Assembly (NCBI GenBank): GCA_016932815.1
Contig: JAFGCC010000014.1
Coordinates: forward strand, 144,129-208,128
Length of the DNA: 64,000 bases
DNA from: Microcaldota archaeon
GTDB taxonomy: Archaea > Micrarchaeota > Micrarchaeia > Anstonellales > Bilamarchaeaceae
Direction: 5' to 3'
The notes under the pieces are model-generated. The model did no database searches and was not told the origin of the DNA. It saw only the letters and a program-made list of their open reading frames with translations. Position numbers and translations under genes: made by a program. Below are positions 9,619 through 17,388 of this stretch, one piece after another; positions within the stretch are counted from its first letter, which is position 1; the number at the start of each line of letters is the position of its first letter.

Positions 9619-10044
9619 TTAGAGGCCCGCCCGGGCCTTTTCCTCGAGCAAATCCACCATTGAGGGGAACAGCCTCATGACGTCCCCTTCGCTTATCATG
9701 CCGACAAGCTTGTTTCCTGCGCCAACCACCGGGAACCTTTTTAGCCCGTGCTTTGCCATGAGGTTTGCAACCTCTTCTATGGTCGTTTCCGGGGTGACTA
9801 CCTTGAGCGGCCTGCTCATTATCTTTTTTGCTTTGATGTTTGAAGGGTCTTCTCCCTCTGCAACCAAGTTGTGGATGATATCTTTTTCGGTTATGATGCC
9901 TTCGGCCCTGCCGCCTTTTGCGACTACGACCGAACCAACATCGTATTCCCTCATCAGCTTCGCAACGTCGGTTATGAGCGAGTCTTCTTCAATGGAAATA
10001 ACATTCTTGGTCATTACGTCTCCTACACGTATTTCCGAACCCAT
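9619..10044 (-). CDS. CBS-domain pair protein
   Basis: VGDVMTKNVISIEEDSLITDVAKLM ... IITEKDI ... KKIMSRPLKVVTPETTIEEVANLM ... LVGMISEGDV. Confidence 0.92.
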   Translation of the reverse strand: MGSEIRVGDVMTKNVISIEEDSLITDVAKLMREYDVGSVVVAKGGRAEGIITEKDIIHNLVAEGEDPSNIKAKKIMSRPLKVVTPETTIEEVANLMAKHGLKRFPVVGAGNKLVGMISEGDVMRLFPSMVDLLEEKARAGL

Positions 10045-10064
10045 GTGTTGTGTATCTCAAGAAA

Positions 10065-10076
10065 GGTTTTAAAACC
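10065..10076 (-). promoter_or_regulatory. TATA box within 12-bp palindrome upstream of CBS gene
   Basis: GGTTTTAAAACC ~26 nt upstream of ATG at 10044, consistent with a leaderless archaeal promoter. Confidence 0.55.
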
Positions 10077-10128
10077 AAAACCTCCCTTCCCGTTCTTTCG
10101 GGCTCTGGGTGTATTGGGTGCAAAAAGG

Positions 10129-10136
10129 TTTATAAA
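10129..10136 (+). promoter_or_regulatory. TATA box followed and flanked by near-perfect inverted repeat
   Basis: TTTATAAA; flanks TGCAAAAAGG (10119-10128) and CCTTTTTTGCA (10149-10159). Confidence 0.45.
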
Positions 10137-10182
10137 CTCTCGTTCTTCCCTTTTTTGCAACAATTTCGGGGAGATCTGCCTT

Positions 10183-10281
10183 ATGGAGGTATCCTACATT
10201 GCCCATGCGCGTTTGCCCATGCGGGGCTTGGGCATTTCCCATTGGGGCAGGATGATTGTTTGCCCTGAATCAGCGGGCTAG
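10183..10281 (+). CDS. possible 32-aa small protein (or ncRNA locus)
   Basis: MEVSYIAHARLPMRGLGISHWGRMIVCPESAG; SD-like GGGGAG upstream, TATA box at 10129; convergent with orc1. Confidence 0.25.
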   Translation: MEVSYIAHARLPMRGLGISHWGRMIVCPESAG

Positions 10282-11345
10282 GTGCGGAAGCGGAAAACGC
10301 GGTTCCTTCCGCCTTCCCCTGAGGAGGCGACTTCTATTAGGCCCATGCTCTCAAGCTTCCCCAGGTGCAGGCGGACTGTGCGCTCGTTCTTGCCTATTTC
10401 GTCGTAGATTTCCCTTGTGCCCACGCCTGCGCTTCCTGCCTTTTTTATGAATTCCACTATGTGGCGGTCCAAATCTTCAAGCTCGGTTATGCGGTCATTC
10501 TTCATGCTCTCTAGGACACGGCCCTTTACGGAGTCCACGTCTTCTGTTGTGATTTCCTCCCTGCCTTCCTTTTCCGCGTTCCTTCCTGCTAGCCAGAGGA
10601 GGTTGAGGGCGATTCTCGCATCCCCCCCGTTTTTTGCCCCGAAGGCAGAGCACATCCCTATTACTTCTTCGGAATAGGCGCCTGCTCTTAGGCCTTCTCT
10701 TGCCCTCTCTTTTACGATTTCCTTTAGCTGTGCGGGAGTGTATCTCTTGAACTCCATAAACGACTGGAGAAAAGAGCTCCTTATCCTAGTGTCCAGCTGG
10801 GCTAATACGTCCCCGCGGTTTGTTATTGCCATTACGCCTACGTCTATGCCTTCGTTTTCGCGCATCCTAAGGAAATCGTAGAAGATTCCCTGTTCGTCTC
10901 CTGCAACTACATCCGCTTCATCTAAGACTACTACCGGGACCTTTTTTGCCTGCTTTAGGACGGAAACTATTTCCGCCCAGATTTCATCTACCGCCACTCC
11001 CCTCCTTGGGACGAACATCCCAATTTCCTCTGCGACCTTGCACAATACGGATACGCGGCTTGGGTAGTTCCAGCAATTTAGGTAGATTGGGAAGCATCTT
11101 GAAGTGTAATCTGTGAGCTGGGCTAATACGTGCCTTACGCTGCAGGTCTTTCCGGTTCCGGGGGGGCCGTAGACCACTACGCTCTGGGGGCGGCGGTTTT
11201 CTGATATTGGCCTTAGCGCGAATGCGAGTTCCTTTACTTCGCTTTCCCTTCCCAGTATTGCTTCCGGGAGGTATTCGGGCGCAAATGCGTCCTCGTTCCT
11301 GAATATGCTGCCTCCTTCGGCGAGTTCCCTGAAAACGTTTGACAT
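10278..11345 (-). CDS. cdc6: Orc1/Cdc6 replication initiator
   Basis: VYGPPGTGKTCSVRHVL, VVVLDEADVV, AITNRGD, winged-helix C-terminus; start refined to ATG at 11345. Confidence 0.93.
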   Translation of the reverse strand: MSNVFRELAEGGSIFRNEDAFAPEYLPEAILGRESEVKELAFALRPISENRRPQSVVVYGPPGTGKTCSVRHVLAQLTDYTSRCFPIYLNCWNYPSRVSVLCKVAEEIGMFVPRRGVAVDEIWAEIVSVLKQAKKVPVVVLDEADVVAGDEQGIFYDFLRMRENEGIDVGVMAITNRGDVLAQLDTRIRSSFLQSFMEFKRYTPAQLKEIVKERAREGLRAGAYSEEVIGMCSAFGAKNGGDARIALNLLWLAGRNAEKEGREEITTEDVDSVKGRVLESMKNDRITELEDLDRHIVEFIKKAGSAGVGTREIYDEIGKNERTVRLHLGKLESMGLIEVASSGEGGRNRVFRFRT

Positions 11346-11434
11346 TTTATTTTCACCCGATATGCTCGTGCTTTCGCCTTGCGGGATTGCTATTTGGGGA
11401 TTTACATTAATAAGATTAATGCCTGTATTGAGGA

Positions 11435-11869
11435 TTAGAGGAACTTCTTGATTTCTTCTGCGGCCGCATCCAGTTTTGGGCGCTCCATGCGCAGGAAGTT
11501 TTTCCCTTTGTCGTATTTGAATCCGAAACCATCCCCTTTGAACCTCGGATAAACGTGGAGATGGAAGTGGAAAACTTCCTGATGGGCGGCTTCCCCATCG
11601 GCCAGGAACCAGTTTATCCCCTCGCATCTGTAAGTGGACTTCCTTATTGCGGCAGCAACCCTGCGGGCGGTTTTTGCAACGTGGAGGGTTGTTTCTTCAT
11701 CGAGGTCGGCAAGGGAAACCGCGTGCTTTTTCGGTACAATTAGCATATGGCCGGAGTTTACGGGCTCAAGCGGGGGGAACACCAGTACCTTGTCGTCCTC
11801 GTATGCGATGCTTACCGGGGATTCTCTCCTTATGATTTTGCAGAAAATGCAATCTTTTTCCCCTTCCAT
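11435..11869 (-). CDS. HIT family nucleotide-binding protein
   Basis: CIFCKIIRRESP ... HFHLHVYPR. Confidence 0.95.
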   Translation of the reverse strand: MEGEKDCIFCKIIRRESPVSIAYEDDKVLVFPPLEPVNSGHMLIVPKKHAVSLADLDEETTLHVAKTARRVAAAIRKSTYRCEGINWFLADGEAAHQEVFHFHLHVYPRFKGDGFGFKYDKGKNFLRMERPKLDAAAEEIKKFL

Positions 11870-11913
11870 GGTGGGTAGGATTGCTGCCCGCTTTTAATAA
11901 TGGTTATGGTGGG

Positions 11914-12957
11914 CTACTTCCTCTTTTCCATCCGTTTCCAGTATTCTTTTATGTCGCCTACGAAATAGAGTTCCTCTCCGCAATCTGGGCACTTGTTGTA
12001 GCCATCTATGCGGTTATCCAGGACTAGGAAGCCGCGCCTTCTTACTATCTGTTCCCTGCAATTGGGGCAGTAGGTGCTCTCGCTCTTTTCATCTAGGAGG
12101 TTGCCCGAATATGTGAATTTTACGCCTTCCTCCATCGCAATTGTGCAGGCGTTGAGCAGGGTTTGTAGGCTCGTTCTTGGGGTATCCATCATCTTGTAGG
12201 CAGGGTAGAAGCCTATGAAGTGGAGGGGGACGTTGCTGTCTAGTTCCGCGCACCATTTGGAGAGGGCGCGCAAATCCTCTTGTGAATCGTTGTAGCCTGG
12301 GACTACGAGGTTTATGATTTCTATGTGCATTTTCTTGTGGAGGGATTTTATTGAGGAGAGGATTCCTTCCAGCTCTACGCCTCCGCAGACTTCCTTGTAG
12401 ATTCTTTCGTTGAATCCTTTTAGGTCTATGCGGGCGGCATCGATTAGGCCATCCATTTCGTTTATTGCCTCTTCGCTCATGTAGCCGTTGGTTACGAATA
12501 CGTTGAAGAGGCCTTCCTTGTGCGCGAGTTTTGCGGTATCCAATGCATACTCCATGAAGATTGTGGGCTCTGTGTAGGTGTAGGCGATTCCGGGGAGGTT
12601 GTTTTCCTTGCAGTAATTTACTATTCTCTCCGGGCTCCAGTCTTCGCCTATTATGCGGCCTCCCTTTACTTGGCTTATCTCGCTATTCTGGCAGTAGAGG
12701 CAGCGGAAATTGCATCCCACAGTTGAAAACGAGAAGCATTCTGCTCCGGGCATAAAATGGTAGAAGGGCTTTTTTTCTATGGGGTCCACTTCGGCTGCGA
12801 CCGCTTTTCCGTAAACTAATGAGTAGAGCTTTCCGCCGCGGTTTTCGCGAACGTGGCAGAAGCCGCGCTCCCCATCTCTGATTGTGCATCCCCTCCTGCA
12901 TAAGTTGCAGCGGACGCTGCTTCCCTCTCCTTTTGAATAGAGGATTGCCTCCTTCAT
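11914..12957 (-). CDS. amrS: AmmeMemoRadiSam-type radical SAM protein (AmrS-like)
   Basis: CNLCRRGCTIRDGERGFCHVREN ... FSTVGCNFRCLYCQNSEISQ ... SGNLLDEKSESTYCPNC. Confidence 0.9.
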   Translation of the reverse strand: MKEAILYSKGEGSSVRCNLCRRGCTIRDGERGFCHVRENRGGKLYSLVYGKAVAAEVDPIEKKPFYHFMPGAECFSFSTVGCNFRCLYCQNSEISQVKGGRIIGEDWSPERIVNYCKENNLPGIAYTYTEPTIFMEYALDTAKLAHKEGLFNVFVTNGYMSEEAINEMDGLIDAARIDLKGFNERIYKEVCGGVELEGILSSIKSLHKKMHIEIINLVVPGYNDSQEDLRALSKWCAELDSNVPLHFIGFYPAYKMMDTPRTSLQTLLNACTIAMEEGVKFTYSGNLLDEKSESTYCPNCREQIVRRRGFLVLDNRIDGYNKCPDCGEELYFVGDIKEYWKRMEKRK

Positions 12958-13016
12958 GAAGATGCTTCATGCCCCTAATTTAAGATGATTTGGGTTGGGA
13001 GGAGCGGAGGTTTTGC

Positions 13017-14492
13017 CTATCCTAGGAACTTCCTGAGCATTGCAGCTTCCAGGATTTCCTCCTCAATCGTTTCTGGGTGGGTTTCCTGCACCTTGCGGAG
13101 GATGTGCTTGGAGAGCCTTGCGTGCTCCCTGTCCACCTCATAATCAACGAGCTTTAGGACTCCCCCCATTTTCTTTGCGAGGGTGGGGAATTTCTCCAGG
13201 TTCTCCCTGTTTAGGTATTTTAGGGAATCGCGTAAATCCGAATCGAAACCCGGATATATTGCACGCACGTAGTCCAGGTCTTTTTCGGTTAATGCGTTTA
13301 CCCCCAGCATTTCCGGCGGGATTCCTATTGAGTAGAGCGAGCAGCAGAAGCGGATTGCGCGCGGGAGCTTCACTCCCCCGCTCATCTGCCTTGAGTATCC
13401 AAAGAGGCCTACGTGCAGCTTCCTCTTCCTCCTGCTTGGGATGAATTTCGCAGTCGTGTTGATTAGCGGGGCGAGGACCTTTAGCTGCTTCATGTATTCT
13501 GAGGAAATCCTTGCGGCTATTTCCGAGCTCCTCTTCTCATCCACCGCTATTGGCGCTGCGCGCTTTGTGGAATTCAATTTGGAGATTCCCTCTATTACCT
13601 GCCGAGGCTCAAAATCGTACTTGAATGCGGATTGTATTGTGTAGGTCTGGAGGCTAGGATACGCTTTTAGGAAGCTATCCACGTTGTCCGGGCGGAGGTT
13701 GCCCCTAAACGGGGCCGTGCCCGCACCGAGAATCGGATGGATTTCCACGGATTCTTCCTCCTCCACCCCCTGGAGCTGGAGGAGGGCATTCTTTAGTATC
13801 AGGACTGCGGCTGCGGAGCCGTAATTTAATGCGGGGTCGCTCCTTGCTAAGAATACCCTCTGGTATTCCATGTTCTTTCCTTTTAGGTAGTCCCCGACGA
13901 TTTGCTTTATGTTGCGCATTGAGCCCAGGTCTTCTACCAGGGGGATTACGTTGATTGTTTCCGGGCCGAATTTCCCTATCCATTCTTCTACCGTGATGTC
14001 CCCTGAGGATAGCCTGCCCTTCCCCTTGCCCACTACGAACTTTTCGTAGTAGTTCTTTATGCGCTCAAGGGAAATAGTATTTGTCGTCATGGGGAGGATT
14101 ATCTCAAAGATTGGGGCGATTTCGTCCCCGTAGAATACGCCTGCGGCATCGAAATTGCGCGGGATTGCCTCCAGGGCTTCCAGGAGGATTTTGCCTTCGG
14201 TTTTTTCCACCCCGGGGTTTGGCACGCGCACGGTCAGGAAAAGGTCTTTTCCGAGCTTGTTCTTTGCAAAATAGTAGCCGTAATTGTTGAGGAGCTTCTT
14301 TACTACGTAATTGTCCACTTCCTTCCCTTCGGAATCCCACATCTGCTCTGTGCATCCTAGGGTGGAGTATACGTAAAAAGCCTCTTTTACCTCGTCTTCT
14401 CCCTCCATCACCTGGGAGTCGCTGAAAAACGGGGTGGTCGCGTTATCCGGGTGCTGGGTGCTCATGCACCTGGGCATTTTCCTTTTTGCCAT
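13017..14492 (-). CDS. ppcA: phosphoenolpyruvate carboxylase, archaeal type
   Basis: KMPRCMSTQHPDNATTPFF ... GYSRQMSGGVKLPRAIRFCCSLYSIGIPPE. Confidence 0.93.
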   Translation of the reverse strand: MAKRKMPRCMSTQHPDNATTPFFSDSQVMEGEDEVKEAFYVYSTLGCTEQMWDSEGKEVDNYVVKKLLNNYGYYFAKNKLGKDLFLTVRVPNPGVEKTEGKILLEALEAIPRNFDAAGVFYGDEIAPIFEIILPMTTNTISLERIKNYYEKFVVGKGKGRLSSGDITVEEWIGKFGPETINVIPLVEDLGSMRNIKQIVGDYLKGKNMEYQRVFLARSDPALNYGSAAAVLILKNALLQLQGVEEEESVEIHPILGAGTAPFRGNLRPDNVDSFLKAYPSLQTYTIQSAFKYDFEPRQVIEGISKLNSTKRAAPIAVDEKRSSEIAARISSEYMKQLKVLAPLINTTAKFIPSRRKRKLHVGLFGYSRQMSGGVKLPRAIRFCCSLYSIGIPPEMLGVNALTEKDLDYVRAIYPGFDSDLRDSLKYLNRENLEKFPTLAKKMGGVLKLVDYEVDREHARLSKHILRKVQETHPETIEEEILEAAMLRKFLG

Positions 14493-14553
14493 TGTTTTCT
14501 CCCCTGTAACCTTAACTCCAGCAACTTTATTCTTAAATAGTTATGCCTGGGGG

Positions 14554-14925
14554 CTATTTGAGCTTCCCGCAGGCGCCCTTCCATTTGCCTGCGGCTTTGA
14601 GGAATTTTGCGTATCCTTCTTCCTTTATGAAGAGGGTTGATTCCTTGTATTTTTTGTACTTGTACCCGTCCTTGTTGTGGAATTCGCCCACTATTCCGCA
14701 CTTTTCGTATCCGGGGCAGTCGGCGCAGGTTTGCAGCTTCTTTTCTGCGAAGCAGCACTTCTTGATTTTGCACCTCGCCTTTTGTATGTCCCGCTCCCCG
14801 TTTTCGTAGCCGAGCTTGCAGCCTTTGCACGCACCCTCCTTGAATGCCCTGCAGGTTTTGCAGTAGGCGCCGCAGCATCCTATGTAGGTTTCGGGCTTCC
14901 CCTCTTTCTTTGGCATCGCTTCCAC
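14554..14925 (-). CDS. Cys-rich DUF3795-like protein
   Basis: CCGAYCKTCRAFKEGACKGCKLG ... CADCPGYEKCGI. Confidence 0.75.
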   Translation of the reverse strand: MEAMPKKEGKPETYIGCCGAYCKTCRAFKEGACKGCKLGYENGERDIQKARCKIKKCCFAEKKLQTCADCPGYEKCGIVGEFHNKDGYKYKKYKESTLFIKEEGYAKFLKAAGKWKGACGKLK

Positions 14926-15050
14926 GCTTTCTGGAATGGGGCTGCAAATTTAAAATGGGTTGCGGGGCAGTGGATGTGGGCAGGAAGCCGCGATTCTTGT
15001 GCGGGGCTGGCGGGTAGGGTTTAAGAATTTGCACGCAGAAGGCGGGAGGG

Positions 15051-15428
15051 ATGCATTTCCTGCTGCTAGTTGGAATCGGCGGATTCATAGGGGCCATCCT
15101 GCGGTATGCGGTAAGCGGGCTGATACAGGGAGGGGAGGCTGCGTTCCCCTTTGGGACGCTTGGGGTGAACGTGATTGGGAGCTTCGTTTTGGGATTTGTC
15201 ATGTATTCTGCGGAATACGGGGGGTTCTTTCCGGATGAGGCGCGGGCGTTTTTGACAGTCGGGATGCTTGGGGCATTTACGACCATGTCCACTTTCGGGT
15301 ATGAGAGCTTTAAGCTGCTAGAAAACGATGAGTTTGCGCTCTTGGGGATAAACATAGCTGGAACCGTGCTCTTGGCTCTTTGCGCGGTCTATCTTGGGAA
15401 AGTCGTTGCTTTGAATTTATGGAGATGA
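15051..15428 (+). CDS. crcB: CrcB/Fluc fluoride channel
   Basis: GIGGFIGAILRYAVSGLIQ ... FPFGTLGVNVIGSFVLGF ... GMLGAFTTMSTFGYES. Confidence 0.93.
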   Translation: MHFLLLVGIGGFIGAILRYAVSGLIQGGEAAFPFGTLGVNVIGSFVLGFVMYSAEYGGFFPDEARAFLTVGMLGAFTTMSTFGYESFKLLENDEFALLGINIAGTVLLALCAVYLGKVVALNLWR

Positions 15429-15435
15429 GTTATGC

Positions 15436-15780
15436 ATGAAAAGGGAATCTGAAGCTGTGCTGTTGAGGATATTCATCGGGGAATCGGACAGGTTTGAGGG
15501 AAAGCCCCTGGACACTTACATAATCGAGATGTGCAAAAAGGACGGGCTTGCGGGGGCTACTGCGATAAGGGGGGTTGGGGGATTTGGGAAATCCAGCCAC
15601 ATGCACACTACTTCCATACTGCGGCTATCCACCGACCTTCCGGTCTTAATTGAGGTTGTGGACAATGCGGAGAAGATTGAGGGGCTCAAGAAGAAGCTGG
15701 ACTCAATTATCAAAGAAGGGCTTATTACAGAAGAGAAAGTGAAAGTGATAATTTATGAGGGGAACAAGAAGGAAGAATGA
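15436..15780 (+). CDS. DUF190 family protein
   Basis: LLRIFIGESDRFEGKPLDTYIIEMCKKDGLAGATAIRGVGGFGKSS; adjacent to crcB. Confidence 0.9.
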   Translation: MKRESEAVLLRIFIGESDRFEGKPLDTYIIEMCKKDGLAGATAIRGVGGFGKSSHMHTTSILRLSTDLPVLIEVVDNAEKIEGLKKKLDSIIKEGLITEEKVKVIIYEGNKKEE

Positions 15781-15808
15781 GCCTTGTGCGCAGTTTGGAC
15801 TTCTGCTG

Positions 15809-16330
15809 TTACTTTTTCTTGTTGAATAGTTTTTCTGCGGGGCAGCCCAATTCCCTCTGCCTGCAATGCCTGCAGGCAAGAGAGCCTCTTATGAAGCCGT
15901 TTCCTGCAGAGGATAATGCAAATAGGAGGAGCACTAAGAGCAGGAGGAGGAAATCGAATTTGGCTATTAGGAGCGCTATTCCGGCTAGCAGGGGGATTAG
16001 GGAAACCATGAGGTCTGGGAGGATTTCTGCCCAGCTAGCAGGGGCATTGGAGAATTTTTCCGGCTTTCCCTTTTTGAATAATAGGGAAGCGAGCCTTCCC
16101 TTGCCGAAAGCGCAGGGTTTCCCGTAATAATAGCAATTCGTGCAGCTCTTCTTTAGGAGGCGGATTTCTAGAATCAGGGCGCATAGGAGGTAAAGCGCCA
16201 TCCAGGCGGTTCCAATCTGATAAAGGATATAGGCGCCTATTGCGTAGATTCCTAAGGAAACGAGATTGGAGGCGAGGATTATCCATGCGGGGTATTGCTC
16301 GAAGCATTCGCCCGGAGTGTTTGCGCCCAT
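15809..16330 (-). CDS. polytopic membrane protein with CxxC-containing loop
   Basis: Four hydrophobic segments; KSCTNCYYYGKPCAFGKGRL. Confidence 0.7.
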   Translation of the reverse strand: MGANTPGECFEQYPAWIILASNLVSLGIYAIGAYILYQIGTAWMALYLLCALILEIRLLKKSCTNCYYYGKPCAFGKGRLASLLFKKGKPEKFSNAPASWAEILPDLMVSLIPLLAGIALLIAKFDFLLLLLVLLLFALSSAGNGFIRGSLACRHCRQRELGCPAEKLFNKKK

Positions 16331-16405
16331 GCGCTTATGATGGGGAAGAAGGGATTTAAATTATCGCAGGGAGGCGCTCCTCCCGCTAGGCTGATTAAAA
16401 TGAAA

Positions 16406-16491
16406 TGCAGGGGAAGGGATTTGAACCCTCGCAAGCACTAAGCTACTAGACCCTCAATCTAGCGCGTTTGACCAAGCTCCGCCACCCCTGC
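16406..16491 (-). tRNA. tRNA-Leu (anticodon GAG)
   Basis: Minus strand GCAGGGGTGGCGGAGCTTGGTCAAACGCGCTAGATTGAGGGTCTAGTAGCTTAGTGCTTGCGAGGGTTCAAATCCCTTCCCCTGC-A; class II variable arm; loop TTGAGGG. Confidence 0.93.
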
Positions 16492-16495
16492 ATAT
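16479..16495. repeat. 17-bp direct repeat copy 1 (tRNA-Leu 5' end)
   Basis: CCGCCACCCCTGCATAT; identical to 16560-16576. Confidence 0.95.
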
Positions 16496-16503
16496 GGGTT
16501 AAC

Positions 16504-16572
16504 GCAGGGGCGCAAGTTGCAAAGCAACTTGGCGGGTATTCGCGCGAACGCGAATCTGACCGCCACCCCTGC
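16504..16572 (-). ncRNA. tRNA-acceptor-like multi-stem RNA element upstream of tRNA-Leu
   Basis: GCAGGGG/CCCCTGC 7-bp closing stem, TGGCGG/CCGCCA, ATTCGCG-TTCG-CGCGAAT, AAGTTGC-TTT-GCAACTT; first 13 nt identical to tRNA-Leu 5' end. Confidence 0.45.
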
Positions 16573-16576
16573 ATAT
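16560..16576. repeat. 17-bp direct repeat copy 2
   Basis: CCGCCACCCCTGCATAT; identical to 16479-16495. Confidence 0.95.
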
Positions 16577-16708
16577 TGTGCGGCGATTTCGCCTTTCACA
16601 GGCAGCAAAAGCACGCTGCCCTCGTTATCCCTGAATATGGGACAAGGTTTCTTTTTTAAGGTGGATATCTTTAAAAACCCGTTCCCGGCTCCGCTTGTGC
16701 TAAGATGC

Positions 16709-17371
16709 CTAATAAAACCAGGGTTCATAAGAAGTGTCATCGTCCTTGCTGCCTTTGGATGAGCCTGCATTGTTTGGGGTTGCGGGCTTGTTTGAAGGCG
16801 CGGGATTGGGCGTTGTTGGGGCGTTGGAACCCTGACCGGATTGGTTTGCCCTCTTTGTCTGGGGCGCTGGAAGTTGCGGTGCTGGCTTGGGCGGCGCTGG
16901 AAGTTGCGGTGCTGGCTTGGGCTTCTGGGCGGGGGGAGGCGGGGGCACTGTTTTTGTGGGCCTTGAAGGGTATGGCTTGAGGGGCTGGGGCTGGCTGGCC
17001 GCGCTCTTGCCTTTATCCTTGCCATCTTCCTTGTTGGAACCGTCTTCCTCTTTTACGTCCACCCATTCCCCATCCACATAGCGCTGGTGCCTGCGGACCC
17101 TCCACTTGGGGCCTTCGTTTTCGCTTGCCTCTTTTTCCTGCGCTTCTTCCCTCCTCTGCTTCTCCAGCTTGGTTAGGGGACGCCACTCGCCATCTTTTTT
17201 GTGTTCGCATGAGCGCTCTCTCTTGCCGGTTAATCCGAAATCCTTTGCGCTAACAGAAAGGGTTTCTTCGGAGCGGAACTTTACCCTGAACCATTCGCAT
17301 CTGGGAGGCCTGCCCTGAAGGCGGGCTGCGGGTGGATTGCTGTTGGGTTTTTCGGATTTGCAAAAGGCCAT
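16709..17371 (-). CDS. low-complexity Pro-rich, largely disordered protein with SAKDFGL motif
   Basis: WFRVKFRSEETLSVSAKDFGLTGKRERSCEH then K/E-rich and PAPQLPAP repeats; start refined within ORF 16709..17437. Confidence 0.6.
   Translation of the reverse strand: MAFCKSEKPNSNPPAARLQGRPPRCEWFRVKFRSEETLSVSAKDFGLTGKRERSCEHKKDGEWRPLTKLEKQRREEAQEKEASENEGPKWRVRRHQRYVDGEWVDVKEEDGSNKEDGKDKGKSAASQPQPLKPYPSRPTKTVPPPPPAQKPKPAPQLPAPPKPAPQLPAPQTKRANQSGQGSNAPTTPNPAPSNKPATPNNAGSSKGSKDDDTSYEPWFY
16863..16922. repeat. two perfect 30-bp tandem repeats in coding sequence
   Basis: (GGCGCTGGAAGTTGCGGTGCTGGCTTGGGC)x2 encoding the PAPQLPAP repeat. Confidence 0.95.
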
Positions 17372-17388
17372 GCACAAATTCGCTCTCC

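Noticed and set aside
10160-10277. 5S rRNA or SRP RNA candidate downstream of the TATA box
   Set aside because: Length roughly fits 5S but no conserved 5S or SRP sequence motifs were seen
14940-15050. fluoride riboswitch upstream of crcB
   Set aside because: Looked for conserved core and pseudoknot segments; not found by eye
14462-15355. 297-aa minus-strand ORF
   Set aside because: Runs antisense to crcB and out of frame across the DUF3795-like gene; composition typical of a shadow ORF
16479-16576. CRISPR-like short repeats
   Set aside because: Only two copies, one inside a tRNA gene; structure explains better
16459-17025. 188-aa minus ORF covering the tRNA-Leu and structured region
   Set aside because: Overlaps tRNA-Leu and an alternative frame of the Pro-rich ORF; Pro/Arg-rich shadow translation
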